Positions 18,348 through 26,821 of a DNA stretch of 64,000 nucleotides are shown here, in pieces. Numbering within the stretch: the stretch's first letter is position 1; every line of letters begins with the position of its first letter. The notes beneath the pieces were generated by a model. The model made no database searches and had not been told where the DNA came from. It saw nothing but the letters and a program-made list of their open reading frames with translations. Source of the stretch: Klebsiella quasipneumoniae subsp. quasipneumoniae (GTDB lineage: Bacteria; Pseudomonadota; Gammaproteobacteria; Enterobacterales; Enterobacteriaceae); the NCBI RefSeq assembly GCF_020525925.1, contig NZ_CP084876.1, positions 4,216,001 to 4,280,000 of the forward strand, given 5' to 3'. The translations under genes were made by a program, and so were the position numbers.

Positions 18348-20348
18348 ATGAAAATAAAAATAAAAAAAGGTGATTATAATAGGGTCCTATTAACCGACGT
18401 ATTACCTTATGAAGTACCTATCCTTTTTTCTAATGAAGATTTTTATCATATTATAAGCAGGGATGATTTACCATGCGAATTCAAGGATTTATTCTCATTT
18501 GAAAATTTTAAAACTACTGTTCCGTACACATACAAAATAAAAAAAGGCCAAGCAAGCTTCCGTAGCCTGGCAATTATACATCCGGCACATCAACTTAAAA
18601 TATGTAATTTTTATAAGCAATATGAACACCTTATAATTCATTTATGTTCCAGGAGTGATATTTCTCTAAGATATCCCAATAAGATCGGAACCTACTATTA
18701 TGAAAAAGACTTCTTAAAGGACAGGGTTAGATTAAAAGATGGAGGGATTGATTTAGTGGCTGACGGCTTCGATTTGCAAAGTCAGACTGCTTCATCATAT
18801 TTCTCTTATAAGAAATATCCTTTTCTTTATAAATTCTATGAATCTTTTGAATTTCACCGTCTTGAAAGGAAGTACGAGTACATGGTGAAGCTTGATATAT
18901 CTAAATGTTTTTCACACATTTACACTCATAGTTTAGCTTGGGCGGTTAAAAATAAAAAATATGCAAAAGAGAATACGGACAGTACTCATTTTGAGGGGGC
19001 TCTTGATAAACTTTTCAGAGATTTTAATCATGGGGAGACAAATGGAATATTGATCGGCCCTGAAGTCTCAAGAATCTATGCGGAAATCATTCTGCAAAGA
19101 ATAGATTTAAACATCATTGAGAAGTTGAGAAAGTTGTTTAATCTTAATTTCAATGACGATTATGTAATTAAAAGATATGTTGATGACTATTTTATCTTTG
19201 TTTCTGATGAGATGCATTTCTCAAAGATTGAAATGGTTCTATCTTCTGAACTAGAACATTATAAGCTTTATTTGAATGAATCAAAAAAAGAAACAACTGT
19301 AAGACCATTTATTACAGGGTTAACGATAGCAAAATATGAATTAAAGCAAGTCATTGACGACGTATATAGTGATATTGTAGATATCGAATCAATGTATGAA
19401 ATTAATAGATTAATCTCTATAAAAAACATGGCAGATGACTTAGAAAAAATAGATAGCGTTTTTTTGTTAGATAAAAGAAAGAAAAAATTCAGCCGTGCTG
19501 GCGAAATTATAAAATCTTTAAAAGTTGTTATTAAAAGAAATGAAATAACTTTTGACCAAGTTTCGAGTTATCTATTAATGGCATTGAAGAAAAAATTATT
19601 TTCATTATTAAAAATACTATCCCTCTATACTTATGATGAAAAAAGGTATTTAAAACTAATGAGGTTCATATCTGTACAATTAGAAGTTATTTTTTTTGTT
19701 TACTCCATGGATAATAGAGTTAGGCCAACATATGTAGCTTGTCAAATAATATTAGAAGTGAATGCATTTGCTGAGCGATTCGATGATGATATCAAAGAGG
19801 TATTAAAGAAAAATCTTTTGGATGAAGTTGCATTGTCTTTGAAGAATGTTCTTAGTTATTCAGGTGGTGGATATGTTGAGTTTTCTAATATTCTTATCGC
19901 TTTAAAGGAATTGGGCGGTGAATATTATTTCGATCAAAGTTATTTCATTGACTTCATTGACTCTAAAATGAATGATTCTGAGGGATTAAGTTATTTTGTG
20001 ATTTGCAGTATTTTGTACTATATTCATGGACGGAATGATTGCGCAGAGATTATTGAAAGAATCGAGAATATAATACTTGATAAGTTTATAGATAATTCAA
20101 GCAATAAAAACGATTGCGAAATGGCATTGTTAATATCCGATGTGTTATCTTGTCCTGCTCTTGATGATAAATATAAAATTAAAGCCTATAGAGCTTTTTA
20201 TCCTTCAGGGAAAAAAGCGAAGCCAACAACTGAAATACAGCAGACTATCAATTTCTTCAGAGGTAAGGTGGTGTTTTTTAACTGGCTAGGAAATAAAAAC
20301 CTCGAGCAAATTCTTTACAGAAAAGAGTTGCGAACCCCCTATGAATAG
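18348..20348 (+). CDS. drt3b: Drt3b, second reverse transcriptase of the DRT3 system
   Basis: 666 residues; its ATG follows the drt3a stop with no gap, so the two are translationally coupled. RT core in the N-terminal half: motif A KLDISKCFSHIYTHSLAWA (Asp183), motif B NGILIGPEVSRIYAEIIL (232-249), catalytic YVDD (277-280) in RYVDDYFIFV. Residues about 340-666 form a long Lys/Leu-rich, probably helical C-terminal region without a family I can name. This matches the UG8 partner of DRT3. From recent work as I remember it, Drt3b makes the complementary poly(AC) strand without a nucleic acid template. All catalytic aspartates needed for polymerisation are present, so the system looks intact. Confidence 0.83.
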   Translation: MKIKIKKGDYNRVLLTDVLPYEVPILFSNEDFYHIISRDDLPCEFKDLFSFENFKTTVPYTYKIKKGQASFRSLAIIHPAHQLKICNFYKQYEHLIIHLCSRSDISLRYPNKIGTYYYEKDFLKDRVRLKDGGIDLVADGFDLQSQTASSYFSYKKYPFLYKFYESFEFHRLERKYEYMVKLDISKCFSHIYTHSLAWAVKNKKYAKENTDSTHFEGALDKLFRDFNHGETNGILIGPEVSRIYAEIILQRIDLNIIEKLRKLFNLNFNDDYVIKRYVDDYFIFVSDEMHFSKIEMVLSSELEHYKLYLNESKKETTVRPFITGLTIAKYELKQVIDDVYSDIVDIESMYEINRLISIKNMADDLEKIDSVFLLDKRKKKFSRAGEIIKSLKVVIKRNEITFDQVSSYLLMALKKKLFSLLKILSLYTYDEKRYLKLMRFISVQLEVIFFVYSMDNRVRPTYVACQIILEVNAFAERFDDDIKEVLKKNLLDEVALSLKNVLSYSGGGYVEFSNILIALKELGGEYYFDQSYFIDFIDSKMNDSEGLSYFVICSILYYIHGRNDCAEIIERIENIILDKFIDNSSNKNDCEMALLISDVLSCPALDDKYKIKAYRAFYPSGKKAKPTTEIQQTINFFRGKVVFFNWLGNKNLEQILYRKELRTPYE

Positions 20349-20351
20349 TTG

Positions 20352-20545
20352 TAGTATTTTGAAGCTTTAACTGCGAAGTTGATTTTTGAAACTCTCAAAA
20401 ATTAATGAATCACAATGCTTTCAGCATTGGCTTTTGAAACAAACGAGGACAAACGTTCGCGATAAGTTTGGTCTCTGCTGCTAATCAGACACACTATACG
20501 TTGAAGCTAAGGTGGGCCGCTAAGCGGCCCTTTCCTTATTGTCCC
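20352..20545 (+). ncRNA. Candidate DRT3 non-coding RNA
   Basis: The 190 bp after drt3b have no frame but strong structure. A 9-bp closing helix pairs AGCTTTAAC (20363-20371) with GTTGAAGCT (20500-20508, one G-U). Inside are a perfect 7-bp hairpin (20413-20419 with 20423-20429) and a roughly 10-bp stem with one mismatch and one wobble (20445-20454 with 20466-20475). ACACAC at 20489-20494 lies unpaired just before the closing helix, agreeing with the ACACAC template reported, as I recall, for the DRT3 ncRNA. An intrinsic terminator ends it. A weak promoter (TTGCGA at 20328, TAGTAT at 20352, 18-bp spacer) would start transcription near 20364. Confidence 0.75.
20514..20540 (+). terminator. Intrinsic terminator of the DRT3 ncRNA/operon
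   Basis: Stem GGGCCGC (20514-20520), loop TAA, stem GCGGCCC (20524-20530), then TTTCCTTATT. Compact GC-rich hairpin with a T-rich tail. Confidence 0.85.
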
Positions 20546-20821
20546 TTAATGATGCCACAGTTCGTGAATTAAACATTGTTTTTATGCTGCAATTTCTATT
20601 AGCACATTCTCTTATCGCCTAGACCTCATGATGAAACACATCATCTCACCAAAGCCGAGGTAAACATGGACCTCCAACGTAAGCAAAAAACCACAGACAT
20701 CTAACGAAGATGTGAAACTCATTTTAACCCATTAACGCGCGCTCGTAGCCACGCCTGCCCGCTTTATGGATTAGTTTTCATGCAGTTGCATGATAGGCTC
20801 TTAACCGCGCCTTATCTGGCC
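20541..20821. other. Island intergenic remnant, no gene seen
   Basis: 280 bp between the ncRNA terminator and the insertion-sequence end. Only tiny frames (11-12 codons) occur. No copy of the tRNA-Thr 3' end, which would mark the right attachment site, was found here. Confidence 0.5.
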
Positions 20822-21750
20822 TGTTGGACTGACCCCGCCCCGGTAGACGATCCTGCCCTATAGTTTGAGCATAGGAGGAGCGTATGGGCACACCACGATT
20901 TACACCTGAATTTAAGGAAGAAGCCGTCCGTCAGATAACGGAACGCGGTTATTCCGTCGCCGAAGTATCTGACCGTCTGGGCGTCTCTGCACACAGCCTC
21001 TACAAGTGGCTACGGGCTATCAAACCTGATAACAGCGAGCAGCATGCACGGAATTTACTGTAAGCTAAAAGCGAGATCCTGAAACTACGGGCGCAGCTAA
21101 AACGCACCGAAGAAGAACGGGATATCCTGAAAAAGGCCGTGCGGTACTTTGCAAGGGAGCCCGACTGAAGTACCGCTTTATCAATGAGCACCGCACTGTA
21201 TAGGGTGTCATGACGATATGTCGGGTGTTGTGCGTTGCCCGGGCCGGGTTTTATGCGTGGCTACATAACCCGGTCTCCGCGCGGGATAAAGATAACCAGC
21301 GTCTGCTGTAGCTTATCCGTGACTCCTGTTCACTGAGCGGAGGCGTATACGGTTACCGGCGGGTTCATGGCGATCTGAACGAAATCGGGGAAACCTACGG
21401 TAAAAACCGAGTGGGTCGGATCATGCAACTGAACCGGATTAAAGCCGTGCGCGGCTATAAAGCGCCACGTCGTATCGCTGGCAGGCCTTTAGTGGTTGCT
21501 CCTAATCGCGTGCAGCGGCAGTTCACCGTTGTCCGGGCCAACCAGGTCTGGGTCACCGATATTACTTATATACGCACCTGGCAGGGCTGGCTGTATCTGG
21601 CGGTGGTTTTCGATCTCTTCGCCCGTAACGTGGTCAGCTGGTCGATGAAACCCACTCTCTCACGCGAACTGGCGCTCGACGCGCTGATGATGGCGGTCTG
21701 GCGTCGAAAACCGGACGGCGAGGTTAACGTACATAGCGATCAGGGCATGT
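20822..21750 (+). mobile_element. IS3-family insertion sequence remnant, right end missing
   Basis: Left end probably at about 20823 (TGTTGGACTGACCCCGCCCC, a TG-starting IS3-type terminal sequence). It is followed by orfA and orfB in the usual overlapping arrangement. orfB stops resembling a transposase just after HSDQG near 21748, so the C-terminal third with the catalytic Glu and the right inverted repeat are gone. Together with three in-frame stops this makes the element immobile. Confidence 0.85.
20884..21168 (+). pseudogene. IS3-family OrfA (HTH), nonsense-mutated
   Basis: 94 codons from ATG at 20884 to TGA at 21166. It has a transposase_8 helix-turn-helix (FTPEFKEEAVRQI, SVAEVSDRLGVSAHSLYKWL) and a leucine-zipper part (AKSEILKLRAQLKRTEEERD, ending ILKKAVRYFAREPD). 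A TAA at 21061-21063 interrupts it after codon 59. Confidence 0.88.
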
Positions 21751-21758
21751 GGCGATGA
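21165..21758 (+). pseudogene. IS3-family OrfB transposase, truncated and nonsense-mutated
   Basis: Frame follows orfA with the usual overlap. In-frame TAG codons occur at 21201 and 21309. The integrase core shows GGVYGYRRVHGDL, then the first catalytic Asp in VWVTDITYI and the second in VHSDQG. The protein then ends in MWR-stop, so the DDE triad is incomplete. Confidence 0.88.
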
Positions 21759-21807
21759 GCAATGACGTCTGTATAATATTTTGCGCCCAGCCCCCCTGTT
21801 CAAACCG

Positions 21808-24573
21808 CTAATCCAGTAATTTCATCTCCAGCGCCCGGCTCATCGCTTGAGTGCGGCTATTCACTTTAAGCTTCGCGTAGATGTTTTTGATGTGCCATTT
21901 GACCGTCTCGGCAGAAATAGCGAGGGAGCGGGCGATTTCTTTGTTCATCTGACCTTCAGCGATCAGCTGTAATATCTGAAATTCTCGCTCGCTGAGTTCC
22001 CCATGAATATCGGGGCTTCCACTATTAAACGGTGTTCTGTCTGCAGGCGCGCGCTTGTCTGCCCAGGGACCTTGCACTCCCCCTTCCTCTGTACAAGCCG
22101 AAGAGAAATCATTCATACCGATAAGCAAAGGTTGCAAGGTATCGCCAGCGTCAAGAAAGAGGCCCTTGAGATGCTGTTGTTCAGCCAGCAGCAGCACTGG
22201 TTGAAATGTCGTGCGCGCAGCGGCAGTTTTGCCGCTGTTCCACAAGGCTAATGACCAGAGCGTACGCAGACGCGCTGCGGTTAACCTGTCCCCCCGGCTT
22301 TCCTGATCGCAGACCATCTCAGCCAGTAAAATGCAGGCTTGCGGCGCCTGGCCTCTGGCGAGAAGAAGCCGGCTGCGGCTAAGGGATGCAGACATAACGA
22401 TGGCGCGTTGGCAGGGATGTTCGGCATCCATTCTGAAGCTGGCGGCCATTTGTTCAAGCTGCCGTTGCAGTTGCTCTGCGCCGGTGAAATTGCCGCGCTG
22501 CAGTCGCACCCTCACCTGCTCGGCTAACAACATGGCCTGGAGCCGTTGCCAGCCGCGAGACACCGCAAGGCGCTGCGCATGCTCCAGCAATCGCTCGGCC
22601 TCATAGGGCATATCGCTATTTAAGGCCTGACGCGCGAGATAGGTATAGCAACGACTCAGCGCGTCGGGTGGACTGAATCGGTCGATGAATTCGAGCCGGT
22701 CGGCTAACAGATGCTCGGGCGAGTCACCCCTCTGACATTCATAGGCTATCTCCGCCAGCAGCGGCGCCAGCGTCGCGCCACTGGTCGACTGGGTGCCGGT
22801 ATAACATTCAGCCTGGCGCAACGTTTTCTCTGCGTACCACCCGGCTTTTCCCAGATCCCCCTGACAAAGATGGCACTGGGCAATGATAAACGCGCGATAA
22901 ACCGAGACAAACAGATTATCTAAAGGGCTTTCCGGAGAGGGCATATGCTGTTGAACCTCCAGCGCGTCGTGATAGCGCTGGTTAACAACATGGCAATAGC
23001 TGAGAATATTGCATATCAGACCATCAACCCAGGTGTCGCCGCAGGGCACTTCGGCCAGCAACGGCTGAACAATAGCCAGACTCTCCGGGATGTTTTCAGC
23101 AAAGGCTTCGCAAATTGCCCGCACAACGCGCAATTTACACCAGGTGCTGCGGGTTAAATCCTCACGGTGATGAAGCACCATCTGATCGAGGTTATCAAGC
23201 AGCTGCCTCGACTCATCAAAGTGGAAATAATGCGCCAGTGCCCAGGCCAGATTAATTTGCAGGTCAATGCGCGCAGGATCGGTGCTGGGCGGTAAATGAT
23301 GCATCCATGAGATCAGGGTATCGATATCCCCTTCTTCCGCCAGTGACTGAGCGCTTGCGCCGTCCTGCCCGGGGCTATGCACCGGCTTGCCTGCGCTGAG
23401 CGCATGGCGTACCGCCTCAGACCACAGCTTCTGTTCGACGAACCAATGACTGGCTAATTCATGTAGCTGTTTGCGATCAATAGCGTTGTTCTGCTGCAGC
23501 ATGGTCCGAAGATTTTCCTGCAACAGAGGATGGTAGCGGAACCAGTAGCCTTGTTCGTCAAGGGCTGACAAAAAAAGGTTGTGTCGCTCAATCCATGCCA
23601 GCATCGCTTGACTGTCATCTCGTCCAGTCACTGCATTGCATAGTTCGGCATTTAACCGACTGAGGAAGGACGTTTTCACCAGGAAATCAAGCACCTCTTC
23701 CGGCAGCGGGTCCAGGACCACCTCTTTAAGATAGCGGGCAATGGACCGTGTTCCTCCATGCATATTGCGCAACAGATGCTCGGGATCATGCTGTAATTCT
23801 GCGGACAATGAAGCGATCTTCATCCCTGCGATCCAGCCCTCAGTCACGGACTGCAGCCGCTGTGCATGGTGGTTGCTGAGGGGTAGCGCAACCGTGCGGC
23901 TAAAATAGTGTTTCGTTTCTTCGAGCGTGAATTGCAGGTCTCGATCATAGATCTCCACCAGTTGGTCCTGGGCCTGCAGCTGGCTCAGCGCAAGATTCGG
24001 GTGGAAACGGCTGCCAATGATCAGATGCAAGGCGGCAGGCGCATGCTTGAGTAAATACCCCAGCGCTTCATAGACCCCACGATCGTTAATCACGTGGAAG
24101 TCGTCGATAATCAGGTATATGTCATGCGGGCAGTAGTGTAGCTGGTTAATGAGCCCGGCCAGCAGCTGCTCGGAGCTGGAGAGCTTCTGTTCTTCCATAT
24201 CACGCCAGAAATCGGCGTCCCAGTCAGCATAGAGTGGACGCAATGCTTGCAGCAGGTAAGGAATAAACTGCCATACGTCATCATCATCCTCATCGAGGCT
24301 CAGCCAGGCGATACGTTCCCCCTGGGCGACCATCTGCTGATGCCATTGCGCCAACAGCGTGGTTTTGCCAAATCCAGCGCCAGCGCAAACGACGCCCAGC
24401 CGGCACTGCTGAACGGGATTGAGAAGCTGAAGAAGCCGGGGGCGCTCCAGCAATTGTATCGAGGAGCGAGGCGGGACGAATTTGGTCAGGATTAGCGGCA
24501 AGCCTCGCGTCAGCCGCAATGGCCCGGAGACCAGTGATGGTGATTGGCGACTTTCAAAATCCGATGGCTTCAT
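21808..24573 (-). CDS. acoK: AcoK, MalT/LuxR-type activator of acetoin catabolism
   Basis: 921 residues with MalT-like architecture. An N-terminal ATPase starts FVPPRSSIQLLERPRLL and has Walker A GAGFGKTT (Lys70) and a Walker B-like IYLIIDDFHVI. A long helical-repeat sensor middle part follows (about 350-840). A C-terminal LuxR helix-turn-helix covers about the last 64 residues (LSEREFQILQLIAEGQMNKE, ETVKWHIKNIYAKL). It is divergent from acoA with 254 bp between. In K. pneumoniae AcoK is required for full acoABCD expression; the inducer-binding details are not visible here. The coding sequence is intact and starts at an ATG near the aco promoter region. Confidence 0.92.
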   Translation of the reverse strand: MKPSDFESRQSPSLVSGPLRLTRGLPLILTKFVPPRSSIQLLERPRLLQLLNPVQQCRLGVVCAGAGFGKTTLLAQWHQQMVAQGERIAWLSLDEDDDDVWQFIPYLLQALRPLYADWDADFWRDMEEQKLSSSEQLLAGLINQLHYCPHDIYLIIDDFHVINDRGVYEALGYLLKHAPAALHLIIGSRFHPNLALSQLQAQDQLVEIYDRDLQFTLEETKHYFSRTVALPLSNHHAQRLQSVTEGWIAGMKIASLSAELQHDPEHLLRNMHGGTRSIARYLKEVVLDPLPEEVLDFLVKTSFLSRLNAELCNAVTGRDDSQAMLAWIERHNLFLSALDEQGYWFRYHPLLQENLRTMLQQNNAIDRKQLHELASHWFVEQKLWSEAVRHALSAGKPVHSPGQDGASAQSLAEEGDIDTLISWMHHLPPSTDPARIDLQINLAWALAHYFHFDESRQLLDNLDQMVLHHREDLTRSTWCKLRVVRAICEAFAENIPESLAIVQPLLAEVPCGDTWVDGLICNILSYCHVVNQRYHDALEVQQHMPSPESPLDNLFVSVYRAFIIAQCHLCQGDLGKAGWYAEKTLRQAECYTGTQSTSGATLAPLLAEIAYECQRGDSPEHLLADRLEFIDRFSPPDALSRCYTYLARQALNSDMPYEAERLLEHAQRLAVSRGWQRLQAMLLAEQVRVRLQRGNFTGAEQLQRQLEQMAASFRMDAEHPCQRAIVMSASLSRSRLLLARGQAPQACILLAEMVCDQESRGDRLTAARLRTLWSLALWNSGKTAAARTTFQPVLLLAEQQHLKGLFLDAGDTLQPLLIGMNDFSSACTEEGGVQGPWADKRAPADRTPFNSGSPDIHGELSEREFQILQLIAEGQMNKEIARSLAISAETVKWHIKNIYAKLKVNSRTQAMSRALEMKLLD

Positions 24574-24827
24574 CCGTGGTTATCTACTCGCTTTGTTTTT
24601 TTTCAATTGTACGCCAGCCCCCGGGATGACATGGGGCCGCCAAACTTTATAGCTACACAAAATTTAGAAAGTTTGACCTCAAGCATGAAAACCCCCACCT
24701 ACCCCCCCATGAAGGTGGCTTCGCACTCCCTTTAACCGCTCGTAGATTCATTGCATGGGTGTGGCCAGGGTTATCCGCCCTGTCTGTTGGCCCCGCCTGG
24801 GTGACCTTTATTGAGGAGAATTAAATC

Positions 24828-25787
24828 ATGCTCAGCAAACAGGCGTTATTGCAGGCTTACCGCAAGATGCGGGAGATCAGGACCTTTGAAGAGCGGTTGC
24901 ATCAGGAAAATACCAGCGGTGATATTCCCGGCTTCATTCACCTTTACACCGGTGAGGAGGCCATCGCGGTGGGGGTCTGCGAAAATTTAACGAGCGCAGA
25001 TTTTATTGGTTCAACACACCGTGGACATGGCCACTGTATTGCTAAAGGGTGCGACATTCACGGCATGATGGCCGAAATATTCGGCAAGGACAGCGGGTTA
25101 TGTCGCGGTAAGGGTGGGTCGATGCACATTGCCGATCTGTCGAAAGGAATGCTGGGAGCGAACGCTATCGTTGGGGGAGCCCCTCCCCTGGCCATCGGCG
25201 CTGCGCTAACGGCAAAGACGCTAAAAACCGGCAACGTCGGTGTCTCTTTTACGGGCGATGGGGGTTCTAATCAGGGCCTGGTCTTTGAAGCCATCAATAT
25301 GGCCGTCGTGCTCCAGCTTCCGGCCGTCTTTATTTTCGAAAACAACGGTTACGGCGAAGGGACCGGTCATGACTATGCCGTGGGTGGGCGTGATATCGCC
25401 CGACGCGCCGCTGGCTTCGGCCTGCCGGCAGTGACCGTTGATGGCACCGATTTCTTTGCCGTTTATGAGGCCACTTCAGAGGCAGTCAAACGTGCGCGAG
25501 AAGGCGGTGGCCCAAGCGTCATTGAGGCCAAAGCCTTCCGCTGGCACGGTCATTTTGAGGGGGATCCCGCGCTATACCGCGCGGAAGGTGAAGTGCAACG
25601 CCTGCGTGAACAACATGATCCGCTGAAGATTTTCACCGCTAAGGTCAAACAGCATATCACCCCGGAAGAACTGGCGGCGATTGACGAGGAAGTAGAAGCC
25701 CTTGTCAACGATGCGGTATTGAAGGCCCGCGCCGCTGCCTATCCGGCTCCGGAAGACCTGCTGACAGACGTTTATGTCTCATACTGA
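24828..25787 (+). CDS. acoA: AcoA, acetoin dehydrogenase E1 alpha subunit
   Basis: 319 residues, TPP-dependent dehydrogenase E1 alpha. The thiamine pyrophosphate motif is GDGGSNQGLVFEAINMA followed by FENNGYGEGTGHDYA. HRGHGHCIAKG and GRGGSMHI-type (CRGKGGSMHI) phosphate-contact motifs are present. It is preceded by a good ribosome-binding site (TTGAGGAGAATT). With AcoB it cleaves acetoin to acetaldehyde and a hydroxyethyl-TPP passed to the AcoC lipoyl arm. First gene of acoABCD. Confidence 0.93.
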   Translation: MLSKQALLQAYRKMREIRTFEERLHQENTSGDIPGFIHLYTGEEAIAVGVCENLTSADFIGSTHRGHGHCIAKGCDIHGMMAEIFGKDSGLCRGKGGSMHIADLSKGMLGANAIVGGAPPLAIGAALTAKTLKTGNVGVSFTGDGGSNQGLVFEAINMAVVLQLPAVFIFENNGYGEGTGHDYAVGGRDIARRAAGFGLPAVTVDGTDFFAVYEATSEAVKRAREGGGPSVIEAKAFRWHGHFEGDPALYRAEGEVQRLREQHDPLKIFTAKVKQHITPEELAAIDEEVEALVNDAVLKARAAAYPAPEDLLTDVYVSY

Positions 25788-25798
25788 GGGTGATAACT

Positions 25799-26818
25799 AT
25801 GGCGATTAAAACCTATCGTGAAGCGGTCAAGGAAGCCCTGGCTCAGGAAATGGAACGCGATGAACGCGTGGTGCTCATCGGTGAAGATTTGCGTGGCGGT
25901 CATGGCGGAAATGCGCCCGAAGAGGCGAAGATAGAAGCCTTTGGCGGTGTGCTCGGCGTCACTAAAGGGCTGTGGACGCAGTTCGGCTCCGATCGGGTGA
26001 TCGACACGCCCATTACCGAGTCGGCCATCATCGGAATGGCGGCGGGCGCCGCAGCGACGGGTCTGCGGCCGGTCGCGGAATTGATGTTCATGGATTTTTT
26101 TGGCGTGAGTCACGATGCGCTGTACAACCAGGCGGCTAAGTTCCGCTACATGTTTGGTGGCAAAGCCAGAGCCCCGCTGGTGATGCGAGGTATGATCGGC
26201 GCGGGGTTTTCCGCCGCGGCCCAGCATTCACAGTCACCCTATAATATCTTTGCCACCACGCCAGGGCTGAAGGTGGTGGTGCCCTCGACGCCTTATGACG
26301 TCAAAGGTCTGTTAATCCAGTCAATTCGCGACGACGACCCGGTGGTTTTCTGCGAGCATAAAATGCTGTACGACCTCAAGGGCGAGGTACCGGACGAGAG
26401 CTATACCATCCCGCTAGGTGTAGCCAACTATACCCGCGAAGGAGAAGACGTCACCATCATTGCGTTGTCGGCAATGGTGCATAAAGCCAATCAGGTGGCG
26501 GACAAACTGGCCAGAGAGGGGATCTCGGTCGAGGTGGTCGACCCGCGGACCATTTCGCCGCTGGATGAGGAAGGGATTCTGGAATCGGTGGCGTCCACGG
26601 GGCGGGTAGTGATTGTCGACGAATCCGCGGCACGCTTCGGTTTTGCGCATGATGTCGCGGCGCTGATCGCGTCCCAGGCATTCCATTTCCTCAAAGCGCC
26701 CGTTCTGCTGGTGACGCCGCCACACACGCCGGTCCCGTTCTCCCCTGCTCTCGAAAAACTCTGGATCCCTGGCGTAGAACGTATCGAAGCCGCCGTCCGT
26801 CAAGTGCTGGAGGATTAA
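25799..26818 (+). CDS. acoB: AcoB, acetoin dehydrogenase E1 beta subunit
   Basis: 339 residues (MAIKTYREAVKEALAQEM...). Transketolase-like pyrimidine domain with GEDLRGGHGG and DTPITESAIIGMAAGAA, and a C-terminal transketolase domain with VVDPRTISPLDEE. The start at 25799 follows GAGGGTGA; an ATG three codons earlier is less well placed. Forms the alpha2beta2 E1 with AcoA. It begins 11 bp after acoA ends. Confidence 0.93.
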   Translation: MAIKTYREAVKEALAQEMERDERVVLIGEDLRGGHGGNAPEEAKIEAFGGVLGVTKGLWTQFGSDRVIDTPITESAIIGMAAGAAATGLRPVAELMFMDFFGVSHDALYNQAAKFRYMFGGKARAPLVMRGMIGAGFSAAAQHSQSPYNIFATTPGLKVVVPSTPYDVKGLLIQSIRDDDPVVFCEHKMLYDLKGEVPDESYTIPLGVANYTREGEDVTIIALSAMVHKANQVADKLAREGISVEVVDPRTISPLDEEGILESVASTGRVVIVDESAARFGFAHDVAALIASQAFHFLKAPVLLVTPPHTPVPFSPALEKLWIPGVERIEAAVRQVLED

Positions 26819-26821
26819 CCT

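Noticed and set aside
17121..20348. Retron or group II intron as explanation for the reverse transcriptases
   Set aside because: Two RTs in tandem, no maturase or endonuclease domain, no retron-type msr/msd upstream, and a downstream RNA instead.
20616..20705. Two tiny frames (11 and 12 codons) after the ncRNA
   Set aside because: Too short, no strong ribosome-binding sites and in decayed island DNA.
24574..24827. Sigma-54 promoter for acoABCD
   Set aside because: No convincing TGGCAC-N5-TTGC element was found; the regulator here is MalT-like AcoK rather than an NtrC-type AcoR.
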